The notes under the pieces were generated by a model. That model did no database searches. It was not told the DNA's origin and worked only from the letters and a program-made list of their open reading frames with translations. Positions 24,903-34,133 of a stretch of DNA of 64,000 nt are shown here, in pieces (position 1 is the stretch's first letter; each line of letters opens with the position of its first letter). The DNA comes from Kumtagia sp964244725 (GTDB lineage Bacteria; Pseudomonadota; Alphaproteobacteria; Rhizobiales; Rhizobiaceae), in contig CAXTJQ010000001.1 of NCBI GenBank assembly GCA_964244725.1, positions 310,001 to 374,000 on the forward strand, written 5' to 3'. The position numbers were made by a program, and so were the translations under genes.

Positions 24903-26096
24903 CTACCGATACGGATCGGCGGCGTCGCGCAGGCCGTCCCCCATGAAATTGAAGGCGAGGATGACGAGGATGACCGGGACCATCGGGGCCAAGAGCCACG
25001 GATAAAAGGCGATCACGCTGACGCTGCGCGCCTCCGTCAGCAGGATGCCCCAGCTCGTGATCGGGGGACGCAGCCCGAGCCCGAGGAAGCTCAGCGCCGT
25101 TTCGCCCAGGATCATGCCCGGAATGGCGATGGTGGCCGTTGCGATCAGATGCGACATGAACCCCGGAATGAGGTGCAGCCCGATGATCCGGCTCGACCGC
25201 GCGCCCATGAGCTGCGCCGCCAGCACATAGTCCTCCTCGCGCAGCGACAGCAGCTTCGATCGAACCGCGCGCGCAAGGCCCGTCCAGTCGAAAAGCCCGA
25301 AGATCAGCGTAATGCCGAAATAAATGACGATCGGGCTCCAGGTCACCGGCATGATCGCCGCCAGCGCCATCCAGAGCGGGATGCTCGGCAGCGACTGCAG
25401 CACCTCGATGATGCGCTGCACCACGAGGTCGAACACGCCGCCCTTGTAGCCCGCGAGACCCCCGATGATGATGCCGAGCACGAACGAGAAAGCGACGCCG
25501 ATCAGGCCGATCGTCAGCGAGATGCGGGCCCCATAGATGATGCGCGAGAGAACGTCGCGGCCGAGCCGGTCCGTCCCGAGCGCGAAGAATTGCCCGTCCC
25601 GGGCGGGGCAAACGAAATGGAAATCGCCCGCCGCGAGGCCCCAGAACTCGTATTTGTCTCCCGAGCAGAAGAAGCGAAGCCGCTGAACGTCGGCCTTGTC
25701 GTCGGTGTAGACGCGCTTCAGCGTATCCATGTCGAGTGTCATCTTGCGGCCGTAGACGAAGGGGCCGACGAAGCCGCCCTCGTCGAACAGCCTGACGCGC
25801 TGCGGAGGCGCATGGATGAAGTCGACATTGCGCGTATGGAGGTTGTAGGGCGCCACGAACTCGCAGATCAGGATCATGATATAGAACAATGCGAGGAAGA
25901 TCGCCGACCACAGGGCGAGGCGATGGCGCTTGAACTTCCACCACATCAGGCGAAGTTGCGAGGCCTGGAACACCTTCTCCTGCTCGGGCGTCATCGCCTC
26001 GACCGACATTGGATCGAAGGGCGCGGCCGATACGTAGTGTCCGAGCGGCGCGCCGGGCAGCGGCAGCGAGGAGGCTGGCGGCAGGGCCTGGTTCAT
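24903..26096 (-). CDS. Peptide-type ABC transporter permease 2 (YejE/DppC-like)
   Basis: The start at 26096 overlaps the stop of the first permease by 4 bp. The 397-residue protein has a long N-terminal cytoplasmic tail, a first helix at about 60-80, a periplasmic loop of about 95 residues, then five helices. The permease motif (EEDYVLAAQLMGARSSRII) contacts the ATPase, and the end (FNFMGDGLRDAADPYR) is classical for DppC/OppC. The large loop is longer than in DppC and more like YejE. It imports peptides or similar solutes through the inner membrane. Confidence 0.9.
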   Translation of the reverse strand: MNQALPPASSLPLPGAPLGHYVSAAPFDPMSVEAMTPEQEKVFQASQLRLMWWKFKRHRLALWSAIFLALFYIMILICEFVAPYNLHTRNVDFIHAPPQRVRLFDEGGFVGPFVYGRKMTLDMDTLKRVYTDDKADVQRLRFFCSGDKYEFWGLAAGDFHFVCPARDGQFFALGTDRLGRDVLSRIIYGARISLTIGLIGVAFSFVLGIIIGGLAGYKGGVFDLVVQRIIEVLQSLPSIPLWMALAAIMPVTWSPIVIYFGITLIFGLFDWTGLARAVRSKLLSLREEDYVLAAQLMGARSSRIIGLHLIPGFMSHLIATATIAIPGMILGETALSFLGLGLRPPITSWGILLTEARSVSVIAFYPWLLAPMVPVILVILAFNFMGDGLRDAADPYR

Positions 26097-27091
26097 TTTG
26101 TGCTCCCGCCCTGCAGCCGGATGCGCGGATCGAGCAGCGCCAGCGCGAGGTCCGAAATCAGGACGCCGATAACGGTCAGGAAGGCGAGGAACATCAGGAA
26201 CGAACCGGCGAGATACATGTCCTGCGCCTGCAGGGCCCGGATCAGCATCGGCCCCGTCGTTTCGAGCGACAGTACGATCGCGGTGATCTCCGCTCCGGAA
26301 ATGATGGCGGGCAGGATCGAGCCGATATCGGAGATGAAGAAGTTCAGCGCCATGCGCAGCGGGTATTTGATCAGCGTGCGGAAGGGATGCAGGCCCTTGG
26401 CGCGCGCCGTCATGACGTATTGCTTCTGCAATTCGTCGAGCAGGTTGGCCCTCAGTCGCCGGATCATGCCCGCCGTGCCTGCCGTTCCGACGATCACGAC
26501 CGGAATCCACAGATGCGACAGGATCGATCTGGCCTTGGCCCAGCTCATCGGCTGGTCGAGGAAGGACTGGTCCATCAAATGCCCGATCGACGTCCCGAAC
26601 CAAATGTTGGCGAAATACATCAGGATCAGCGCCAGCATGAAGTTGGGGATGGCGATGCCGAGCATGCCGAGGAAGGTCAGGCCGTAGTCGCCCCAGCTGT
26701 ACTGGTGGCTCGCCGAGTAGATGCCGATGGGAAAGGCGATCAGCCAGGTGAAGACGATGGTGCAGAAGGATACCAGCACCGTCAGCCAAAGCCTGTCGCC
26801 GACGACGTCCGAAACTGGCAGTTCGTATTCGAAGGAATAGCCGAAATCGCCCTGCAGCATGCCGCCGACCCAGTAGAAATAGCGAATGACGGGGGGCTTG
26901 TCGAAACCGTATTCGGCGCGCAGCGCGTTCAGCTTGTCCATGTCGACGCCTTCGCCCTGGGCGCGCATTTCGGCCGCGTAACTCTCGAAATAGTCGCCCG
27001 GCGGCAGTTCGATGATGGTGAACACCAGCGCCGAGATGATCAGCAGCGTCGGAATCATGACCAGGATGCGCCAGGTGAGGTAGCGCAGCAC
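26093..27091 (-). CDS. Peptide-type ABC transporter permease 1 (YejB/DppB-like)
   Basis: The 332-residue protein starts MLRYLTWRILVMIPTLLIIS, the typical DppB/OppB first helix, and has about six helices with the coupling motif YVMTARAKGLHPFRTL. Its ATG directly follows the stop of the binding-protein gene, with no gap. It forms the heterodimeric channel with the second permease. Confidence 0.92.
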   Translation of the reverse strand: MLRYLTWRILVMIPTLLIISALVFTIIELPPGDYFESYAAEMRAQGEGVDMDKLNALRAEYGFDKPPVIRYFYWVGGMLQGDFGYSFEYELPVSDVVGDRLWLTVLVSFCTIVFTWLIAFPIGIYSASHQYSWGDYGLTFLGMLGIAIPNFMLALILMYFANIWFGTSIGHLMDQSFLDQPMSWAKARSILSHLWIPVVIVGTAGTAGMIRRLRANLLDELQKQYVMTARAKGLHPFRTLIKYPLRMALNFFISDIGSILPAIISGAEITAIVLSLETTGPMLIRALQAQDMYLAGSFLMFLAFLTVIGVLISDLALALLDPRIRLQGGSTK

Positions 27092-28990
27092 CTAGGCGCC
27101 CTCATACCAGAAGGTGTCGGGCTTGTAGACGCCGAGATAGGCGGTCGGGTCGAAACCGTAGAGTCCCTTTTCGGGCACGTTGCGCAGCCGGGCGGAGCGC
27201 AGCACCGGCTGCAGCGCCTGGTTGACGATGCCGATCGAGAACACTTGGTCCGAATAGATCGCGAGCATCTTTTGCCAGCACGCGACGCGTTCGTCGAGCG
27301 TCGGCGAATCGCGCCACTGCGCCAGCAGCCGCAGGAGTTCGATCGGCTCCGGCATGTCGGGCGCCTCGCCCATCTGGCCGCTCGTGATGTAGTGGGAGCC
27401 CCAGAGCGGCCACTGCAGATCGTCCTGGGTCGTGGGCGCCAGCTGGTCCGGGCTCATGTCGGCGGTGGCCACCCCGTTGGGCAAGCCGGACCACATGGAC
27501 AGCATGATCTGCCCGGCGAGCGCGCGGCTTCGGAAGATGTCGCGCTGCGAGGTGCGGATGAACAAGGCCAGCCCGAGCTTGCTCCAATGATCGACGACCA
27601 GCTCCAGCACGTCGGTCTCGATCGTGCTTTCGCCGGCCGTCTCGATGATGATCTGCGCCGGACGGCCGTCCGGGAGAACGCGCAAGCCGTCGTCGTCGCG
27701 CTGGTCGAGACCCACCTCGTCCATCAGCTGGTTCGCCATCGCATTGTCGAATGCGCTCCAGGCGGCGGCGAATTCCGGCCGGTAGAGCGGGCTTTCGGGA
27801 AGCAGCGCATCGGCGCCCGGCTTGGCGAGACCGAAGAACACGGCCATGTTGATCTCGCGCCGGTCGATGCCCAGCGACAGCGCGCGGCGGAAGCGCACGT
27901 CGCGCAGGATCGCGCGCCAGACGGGGTCGGTGTAGTTGAGGTTCGGCATGATCGCGAGTTGCGATCCGAGCGTCTTCTTCCAGAGGCTGACCTTGATCGG
28001 GTAGCGCTTTTCGGCGTCCTTCAGGAACGTGTAGTCGGCGAAATCGATGCCGTTGACCTGCAGGTCGCTTTCGCCGGCGCCGGTCTTGGCCGCCACGATC
28101 GAGGACGAACTGACATTCAGGACGAACGTGTCGACATAGGGCAATTGCTGTCCGTTCTCGTCGACGCGGTGATAATAGGGATTGCGCTCGAAGACGAACT
28201 GTTCGGCGGGCGCGGTGGTCGTGTTGATCCATGGATCGAGGCTCGGCAAGCGCGGATTTTCCGGCCGGTACTGGCGGCTCATCTTGATGTGCAGAGCCGT
28301 CCATTTCTTGGTCTTGTTGTCCTTGATGAGGGTCTTGAGAACGTCCTCGTCCTGGTATTTCTTGTGAAACTGCTTCATGTAGGCGGACGGCAGCGCCAGC
28401 ATCTGCCACTGGGCCGCGGCCAGGCTCGGCAGAAAATCGGGGTTCGGCGCGTCCCAGATGTAGCGAACCGTCAGGGGATCGACGATTTCGAACGCCGGAC
28501 CCTTCTTGTCGACGAGCATCATCCTCGGCAGGCCGCCCGAGGAGAGGTCCTTGTCGTTCAGGACATCCTCCCAGCAATAGCGGAAATCCTCGGCGGTCAG
28601 GGGCGAGCCGTCCGACCATTTGTGGCCGTCGCGGATCTTGAACGTGAAGATGCGCTCTTCGCGCGCGTCGAAGGTTTCGAGGATGTCGGGTTCGAACGTC
28701 AGGTCGGCGCTGTAGCCGACGAGCCGCGCATAGCCGTAGATCGTCATCAGCCGGATGTCTTTCTGGCTGCCGATGATCGTCCTGATGACGCCGCCATGGC
28801 GACCCGGCGTTCCGCCCAGCCCGGCGACCGAAATCACCCGCGGCGTCTTGGGAAGCCGTTCGGCGACCGGCGGCAGGGTCCCCGCCTTGACCTCGGCCTC
28901 TAGCGGGTCGACATTGGAGGCCGCTGTTGCGATGCCCGGTAGGAGCGATGCGGCCAGGACGCCGAGCGTGGTGCGCCGCGTCAGCTTCAT
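27092..28990 (-). CDS. Peptide-type ABC transporter periplasmic binding protein (family 5)
   Basis: The ATG at 28990 overlaps the ATPase stop by 4 bp. The 632-residue protein starts MKLTRRTTLGVLAASLLPGIA, a probable twin-arginine signal, so it may be exported folded. Family 5 features are LTFEPDILETFDAREERIF, DGHKWSDGSPLTAEDFRYCW and the RRALSLGIDRREIN helix. It is longer than DppA or OppA and closer to YejA in size. The ligand cannot be told from sequence. Confidence 0.9.
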   Translation of the reverse strand: MKLTRRTTLGVLAASLLPGIATAASNVDPLEAEVKAGTLPPVAERLPKTPRVISVAGLGGTPGRHGGVIRTIIGSQKDIRLMTIYGYARLVGYSADLTFEPDILETFDAREERIFTFKIRDGHKWSDGSPLTAEDFRYCWEDVLNDKDLSSGGLPRMMLVDKKGPAFEIVDPLTVRYIWDAPNPDFLPSLAAAQWQMLALPSAYMKQFHKKYQDEDVLKTLIKDNKTKKWTALHIKMSRQYRPENPRLPSLDPWINTTTAPAEQFVFERNPYYHRVDENGQQLPYVDTFVLNVSSSSIVAAKTGAGESDLQVNGIDFADYTFLKDAEKRYPIKVSLWKKTLGSQLAIMPNLNYTDPVWRAILRDVRFRRALSLGIDRREINMAVFFGLAKPGADALLPESPLYRPEFAAAWSAFDNAMANQLMDEVGLDQRDDDGLRVLPDGRPAQIIIETAGESTIETDVLELVVDHWSKLGLALFIRTSQRDIFRSRALAGQIMLSMWSGLPNGVATADMSPDQLAPTTQDDLQWPLWGSHYITSGQMGEAPDMPEPIELLRLLAQWRDSPTLDERVACWQKMLAIYSDQVFSIGIVNQALQPVLRSARLRNVPEKGLYGFDPTAYLGVYKPDTFWYEGA

Positions 28991-30897
28991 GCCAGCTCCC
29001 GCGCGTCGACAGACCGCCGCGCCAGCACGAAATGGCCGTCGCCGAGATCGGTTGCGGCCAGGCCTTCGCCATCGCCATGACTTTGAAACTGCCGTCCCCA
29101 GGCCTTCTGGTTCGACGCCCCGGTCTTGCGTAGGGTTTCGAAATCGAGCGGGCGGTCGAGATCGGGAAACGGCACGGCGGCGAGCAGCGCCTTCGTATAA
29201 GGATGGACAGGATTTTCCATCAATGTCTCGCAGGGCGCGAGTTCGACGATGCGTCCCCCGCACATGACGGCGATTCGATCGGCCATGTAGTCGACCACTG
29301 CGAGATTGTGCGAAATGAACAGAAAGGTAAGTCCGAGCTGACTTTGAAGGTCTTTCAAGAGGTTCAGGATTTGCGCCTGGACCGACACGTCGAGTGCCGA
29401 GACCGGTTCGTCGCAGATCAGGAGTTCGGGCCCGAGCGCCAGCGCGCGGGCGATGCCGATGCGCTGCCGCTGCCCGCCGGAAAAGCTGTGCGGATAGCGG
29501 TTTAAGGCGCGCTCGTCCAGCCCGATCGCCTTGAGCAGCGCGACGACGGTTTCGTAGCGGCTTTCCGAGGTCCCGCGTCCGTGGATTTCGAGCGGCTCGC
29601 TGATGATGTTCTCGACTGTCATGCGCGGCGACAGCGATGAGACCGGATCCTGAAAAACCATTTGGATCTTGGTCCGCAGCGTGCGCAGGGCATCGCCGTC
29701 CGCCTTGAGCACGTCGATCGGGCCATCGGCGCCGTTGAACAGGATGCCTCCGGAATCCGGCGTCACGGCGCGCATCAGGATTTTGCTCACCGTGGTCTTG
29801 CCGCAGCCGCTTTCTCCGACGAGCCCGAGACATTCGCCACGGCGGATCTCGAAACTCACATCGTCGACGGCGCGCACCGCCGCTTCCTTGCCTTTGCCGA
29901 ACCAGCCGGAATTGCGGGTCGTGTAGGCTTTGACCAGATTGCGCGCGACAAGGAGGCTCTCGCCGCTCGCGGCGGCTTCGGCGCGTTTTTCTTTCTTGCT
30001 GCCCAGCAAGGTTCCGACATCGACCGGCACCTCGCGCAACGCCTTCAGGCGCTCGCCGGGCTTCATGTCGAAATGCGGCACCGCAGCCATCAATCCCTTC
30101 AGGTAGAGATGGCTCGGCCTGCGGAAGATGTCCTGGACGGAGCCCGCCTCCATGATCTCGCCATGATAGATCACGACGACCTCGTCGGAGACGTTGGCGA
30201 CCACGCCGAGGTCGTGGGTGATCAGCAGCATCGCCATGTTCAGCCGGGTCTGCAGGTCGCGCAGGAGATCGAGGATCTGCGCCTGGATGGTGACATCGAG
30301 CGCGGTCGTCGGCTCGTCGGCGATCAGCAGCGCCGGCCTGCAGATCAGCGCCATCGCGATCATCGCGCGCTGGCGCAAACCTCCGGATAGTTCGAATGGA
30401 TACATGCCGTAGGCGCGCTTGGGACTGGGAAACCCGACCAGCCCTAGCATCTCGATGGTCTGGTTCTTTACCTCGGCCTTGTCGAAGTCTGAGTGGATGC
30501 GCAGCGACTCGTCGATCTGGTTGCCGATCGTGTGCAGCGGCGATAGCGACGTCATCGGCTCCTGGAAGATCTTGCCGAGCCGGCTGCCCCGCAAGGCGCG
30601 GATTTCCGTCCCGTCGCGCGGCAATTGGAGGATGTCGTTGGAACGGCCGGTCCGCGGATCGTCGAATATGATGGAACCCTTGAGCCGCGCCGTCTGCGGC
30701 AGGATGCCCATCACCGCCTGGCTGATGACGGACTTTCCCGACCCGGACTCGCCGACGAGCGAGGTAACCTTGCCCGGCAGGACGCGAAAGCTGACATCGC
30801 GCACGGCATGCACGGGCCCGCCGACGATGGCGAACGAAATGCCGAGATTTTCGATGCGCAAGAGATCGGCGCTCGAAGTCGTCACAGGTGCATCCAT
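28987..30897 (-). CDS. Peptide-type ABC transporter double ATPase (YejF-like)
   Basis: Two complete nucleotide-binding domains are fused in 636 residues. The first has GESGSGKS, the signature SGGLRQR and LIADEPTTALD. The second has GESGCGKT, SGGQRQR and LICDEPVSALD. Each is followed by an oligopeptide-ABC C-terminal segment with HPYTKALLAAVP or its equivalent. It powers the two permeases encoded downstream and is the first gene of this coupled four-gene operon. Confidence 0.95.
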   Translation of the reverse strand: MDAPVTTSSADLLRIENLGISFAIVGGPVHAVRDVSFRVLPGKVTSLVGESGSGKSVISQAVMGILPQTARLKGSIIFDDPRTGRSNDILQLPRDGTEIRALRGSRLGKIFQEPMTSLSPLHTIGNQIDESLRIHSDFDKAEVKNQTIEMLGLVGFPSPKRAYGMYPFELSGGLRQRAMIAMALICRPALLIADEPTTALDVTIQAQILDLLRDLQTRLNMAMLLITHDLGVVANVSDEVVVIYHGEIMEAGSVQDIFRRPSHLYLKGLMAAVPHFDMKPGERLKALREVPVDVGTLLGSKKEKRAEAAASGESLLVARNLVKAYTTRNSGWFGKGKEAAVRAVDDVSFEIRRGECLGLVGESGCGKTTVSKILMRAVTPDSGGILFNGADGPIDVLKADGDALRTLRTKIQMVFQDPVSSLSPRMTVENIISEPLEIHGRGTSESRYETVVALLKAIGLDERALNRYPHSFSGGQRQRIGIARALALGPELLICDEPVSALDVSVQAQILNLLKDLQSQLGLTFLFISHNLAVVDYMADRIAVMCGGRIVELAPCETLMENPVHPYTKALLAAVPFPDLDRPLDFETLRKTGASNQKAWGRQFQSHGDGEGLAATDLGDGHFVLARRSVDARELA

Positions 30898-31015
30898 CAG
30901 ATGTCAGTCGCCCGGAGTCGTGATCTACGCGCTTCGATGTCCCTCAATTTTCGACACTATAGCAAGTTCCCGAAGCGGCAAGCCGAAATTGGGTCGGCGG
31001 CGCGGTGGAAGCCCG

Positions 31016-31978
31016 TCAGAACGCGGGGCACGGCGCCCCGACCAGCACGTCCGAGCAATGGGGCGACCTGCGGAAATCGTCGTAGTACACGGTCCACTCG
31101 TCGTCCTTGGCCGCGCGGTAGGGTCCGAATTTGAAGTATTGATTCTTGCCCAAACCTTTGTCGTCGTGGCCGACATGACCCTTGACCGTAATGATAGGCT
31201 TACCATCGGCATAAAGCTCCAGATGGCCCGAGCCGTCGGCCCCCGGCAGGCTGTAGACGACGAAATCGATCCAGCCCGAATCCGGAGCCGGCAGCGGATT
31301 GCCATGATCGGTGACGGCAATGGCGTCGGTGCAGGCATCGTAGATCGCCCCGTCCTTGGCCATGTCCCAGGACGGCTCCGTCGCGACGACCGCGCGCATC
31401 TGGTTGGTGTCCGGCCGCAGCCAGACTGGAACCGAGCCGGGCTTGCAACCCTTGCCGTCCACAAGCCTGAGCCCGTCCGGAGGCGCGATATAGTTCGTCT
31501 CCACGGTCACGAACAGCTTGCCCTGCCGCAGCCGCAGCGCGAGGTAGGGGCTGAAATCGCCCTCCGCGCCAGCGTCGATCTCACGCTTCCACTGCGCGAT
31601 CAGATAGCGGTGATCGTCCTGCGGGATCGGCTTGCCGAGCATCACGGCGAAGCCGTACCAGACGCCCTGATCGTAGGGCACGCGCAGTTCGGTCTTTTCC
31701 CAGATTTCCGCGCGTTCGCTGCAGCCATCGCCGGACTTCGGGCAAAGCGACTTGATGCTGAGCTTCAGGGCGCCCTTTCCCGTCCGCTTGACCTTGTCCT
31801 GGAACTCGACCTTGCCCGCCGTCTGTTCGAAATTGTCGCGGTAGTAGAGTCCGCCGCTGGCCGCGAAGCCCAGACCTTCGAAACCGTCGACCAGAACCTT
31901 GGACTGGTCTTGCGCGGAAGCCGCGCCTGTCAAAACGATGGCGGCCAGAAAAGCCAGACGGCGCATCCCAAGTCTCAT
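31016..31978 (-). CDS. Secreted polysaccharide-lyase-like protein (heparin lyase I type fold)
   Basis: The 320-residue protein has a signal peptide (MRLGMRRLAFLAAIVLTGAASA) and a beta-jelly-roll pattern. The motif SERAEIWEKTELR near residue 88 and the HRYLIAQWKRE strand match bacterial polysaccharide-lyase proteins of the PF14099 type. Later strands include GWIDFVVYSLPG and DEWTVYYDDFRR. It probably binds or cleaves an acidic exopolysaccharide outside the inner membrane. Its ATG overlaps the cyclase stop by 4 bp, so it is made together with a nucleotide cyclase. Confidence 0.75.
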   Translation of the reverse strand: MRLGMRRLAFLAAIVLTGAASAQDQSKVLVDGFEGLGFAASGGLYYRDNFEQTAGKVEFQDKVKRTGKGALKLSIKSLCPKSGDGCSERAEIWEKTELRVPYDQGVWYGFAVMLGKPIPQDDHRYLIAQWKREIDAGAEGDFSPYLALRLRQGKLFVTVETNYIAPPDGLRLVDGKGCKPGSVPVWLRPDTNQMRAVVATEPSWDMAKDGAIYDACTDAIAVTDHGNPLPAPDSGWIDFVVYSLPGADGSGHLELYADGKPIITVKGHVGHDDKGLGKNQYFKFGPYRAAKDDEWTVYYDDFRRSPHCSDVLVGAPCPAF

Positions 31979-33318
31979 TGCGTCCCCTTGAGTCCCGCTA
32001 CGCTCAGCGTGGCGCGCCCTCTGTCGCGCAGCATCAGCATCAATTGCTCGGCATCCGAAACCCCGTCGTAGCTGATCTCGAAAGCGCCGTCCTCGTCCAG
32101 GTCCTGAAGGTCCGACGTGTCAGGGTAGAGGATGGTGAGTTTCTCCTTCACGCCGCGCAATTTTTCCCTGCCCACCGTGATCCAGCCGCCCCCGCAATAG
32201 GTGGCAAAATCCTGGCTGGCGATCAACTGCTGCCCGTGCTTTTTCGTCAGCGTCTGCAGGCGCGAGACCTCGTTGACCGCGGTGCCGAAGGCCGAGAAGG
32301 TGAGGCGGTCGTTGAGGCCGACATTGCCGAACATCACGTTGCCGACATGCAGGCCGATGCCGAAGCCGATATCGGCTTGGCCCGCGTTGCGCCGCTTCTC
32401 GTTCAGCCCGGCCATCCGCGCGGAGCCCTTGAAGGCGGCGGCGAGGGCCGCCCTGCATGCGATCTCGGACGGCTCGCGATGGCGGTCGCAGGGATAGACG
32501 GCGAGGAAGCCGTCGCCGAGAAAGCTCAGGATCTGGCCGCCGCGGCGGTTGAACGGCGCGGCGATGGCGTCGAAGAAACTGTTGAGCGTCTCGATATAGG
32601 CCTCGCGGCCTTCCTGTTCGGCCAGCATGGTCGAGCCGCGCATGTCGGCGATGACCAGCGCCGCGCGGATCGTGTCGCCTTCGCCGCGCTTGATCTTGCC
32701 GCTCAGCACGCGCTTGCCGGCATCCTCGCCGAGATAGGTCGTGAGCATGTTGTCGGCGAGCCGGTTCAAAACCGCCATCTTGGCGGCCACTGCGAGATGG
32801 TTCTGGATGCGCAGCAGCGCCGCGATCACGCTCTCCGAGAATCCGAGAGGACTGTCGGTCGACCACGACCCCATCATGCCTTGATCCTTGCCGGAATTGA
32901 AGGAGTGGATGAAGGCGAGGTAGTCCGTCATCCCCATCTGCTTGAGCTCTTCGAAGACCGGAAATTCGGAAGCGCCGGAATCGTCGATCCGCCGTCTCAG
33001 ATGGTCGAGTTTGTGGCTGAGGAGGTGATAGTAGGGGCTGCGCAGAAAGCGTTCGGACCGGTCGCCGGGCTTGTTGCGAAAGCCCTCTACGCGCATGCCC
33101 GCGCCGCGCTCCCAGGTGAAGCCGAGCGCATCGTAAAGCGGATGCAGCATCGAGAAGGTCAGATGCACGCGCGCGATCGGCAGGCCTGCGCCGGCGAGCC
33201 GTTCGCAAAAGCCGCGCACCATGGTTTCGAGATCGTCGCCGGCGAGCGAGGAATGGGTCAGCCAGTCCGCCACCCTGTCCATCAGGATGGTCGAGACTTC
33301 CGAGGGTGCGCTGTTCAT
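31975..33318 (-). CDS. Class III adenylate/guanylate cyclase
   Basis: The 447-residue protein has an N-terminal sensory region of about 215 residues and a C-terminal cyclase homology domain at about 225-400. Metal-binding aspartates are in VIADMRGSTML and SFLGDGFLAVY. The later segments GIGLHVGNVMFGNVG and AVNEVSRLQ complete the catalytic fold. It has no membrane helix and should be cytoplasmic. It should make cAMP or cGMP; the nearby cyclic-nucleotide-binding protein is a possible reader. It is coupled to the FkbM gene upstream by a 4-bp overlap. Confidence 0.9.
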   Translation of the reverse strand: MNSAPSEVSTILMDRVADWLTHSSLAGDDLETMVRGFCERLAGAGLPIARVHLTFSMLHPLYDALGFTWERGAGMRVEGFRNKPGDRSERFLRSPYYHLLSHKLDHLRRRIDDSGASEFPVFEELKQMGMTDYLAFIHSFNSGKDQGMMGSWSTDSPLGFSESVIAALLRIQNHLAVAAKMAVLNRLADNMLTTYLGEDAGKRVLSGKIKRGEGDTIRAALVIADMRGSTMLAEQEGREAYIETLNSFFDAIAAPFNRRGGQILSFLGDGFLAVYPCDRHREPSEIACRAALAAAFKGSARMAGLNEKRRNAGQADIGFGIGLHVGNVMFGNVGLNDRLTFSAFGTAVNEVSRLQTLTKKHGQQLIASQDFATYCGGGWITVGREKLRGVKEKLTILYPDTSDLQDLDEDGAFEISYDGVSDAEQLMLMLRDRGRATLSVAGLKGTQ

Positions 33319-34133
33319 GAACCAGGCCTTCCGATCGTTGCGCGGCGCTGCTCGAAGACGAAATCCGCGCCCTTCGGCGTGGCGCGGAGCAGGACGCCGA
33401 AGGCAATATAGGATGCGAGGCCGGCGAATTTAACGAGCGACGGTCCCTTGAACCGGGCGCGCAGCGCCCGCCCGAGACGCCAGGTAGCGGCCGCGACCTT
33501 GATGCGGCGCGCCGGACCCCATCCAGCAAGGCTTTTTTCGTAGAGCTGCGGGTGGATGGCAATCTGGACGGCGCGGATCGGATAGTCGCAAAGCCGCGCC
33601 AGTTCATCGCCGATGAGGTATTCATAGCCTTCTATGTCGATCTTGACGAAGGACGGCGCACCGCCCGCATGGGCCATGATCGCGCGCAGCGTCAGCCCGC
33701 ACGTCGCCATGCAGCCGCCGTCGCCGATGGCCAGCACGCTCGTTTCCGAACTGCCGAAGCCCTCGACGGCATGGATCTCGATCGAGGGCCGGGGCGACAG
33801 CGCGCCCTCCAGCACCGACACCTTGGCGCACCCGGCGGCGAGGCTCCTGAGGATGCGGACGCATTTGGGATCCGGATCGACCGCCACGACTGCCTTGGCG
33901 ATCTGCGCTGCCCAGAACGGCGTCACCCCGATCCAGGACCCGATATCGATGGCGACCGTATCCTTGTCGAGATAGCGCGAGAACACGTCGAACGTGTGCG
34001 GCTCCCACGCGCCGGCGGCGAGCTTGGCGTAGAATTTGCGGTATTCCGGCAGGTCCGCGAGCGTGACGGTGCGCCCTGCATAGCTGATCTCGCGGGTCGG
34101 CAAGGCCTCCGCCGGCAGCCCGGCGCGCGTCAT
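33315..34133 (-). CDS. FkbM-family SAM-dependent methyltransferase
   Basis: This 272-residue protein has the SAM-binding start VAIDIGSWIGVTPFW, the VVAVDPDPKCVRIL strand and the FkbM motif FVKIDIEGYEYLIG. FkbM enzymes methylate hydroxyl groups, often on sugars. A short hydrophobic stretch near the C-terminus (FAGLASYIAFGVLL) may touch the membrane. It overlaps both neighbours by 4 bp in a four-gene cassette with glycan and cyclic-nucleotide functions. Confidence 0.88.
   Translation of the reverse strand: MTRAGLPAEALPTREISYAGRTVTLADLPEYRKFYAKLAAGAWEPHTFDVFSRYLDKDTVAIDIGSWIGVTPFWAAQIAKAVVAVDPDPKCVRILRSLAAGCAKVSVLEGALSPRPSIEIHAVEGFGSSETSVLAIGDGGCMATCGLTLRAIMAHAGGAPSFVKIDIEGYEYLIGDELARLCDYPIRAVQIAIHPQLYEKSLAGWGPARRIKVAAATWRLGRALRARFKGPSLVKFAGLASYIAFGVLLRATPKGADFVFEQRRATIGRPGS

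Noticed and set aside
26009..28903. A 964-codon open frame antisense to the peptide-transporter genes
   Set aside because: The composition is His/Arg/Gln/Asp-rich as expected from reversed GC-rich coding sequence, and the opposite strand carries clear transporter genes.
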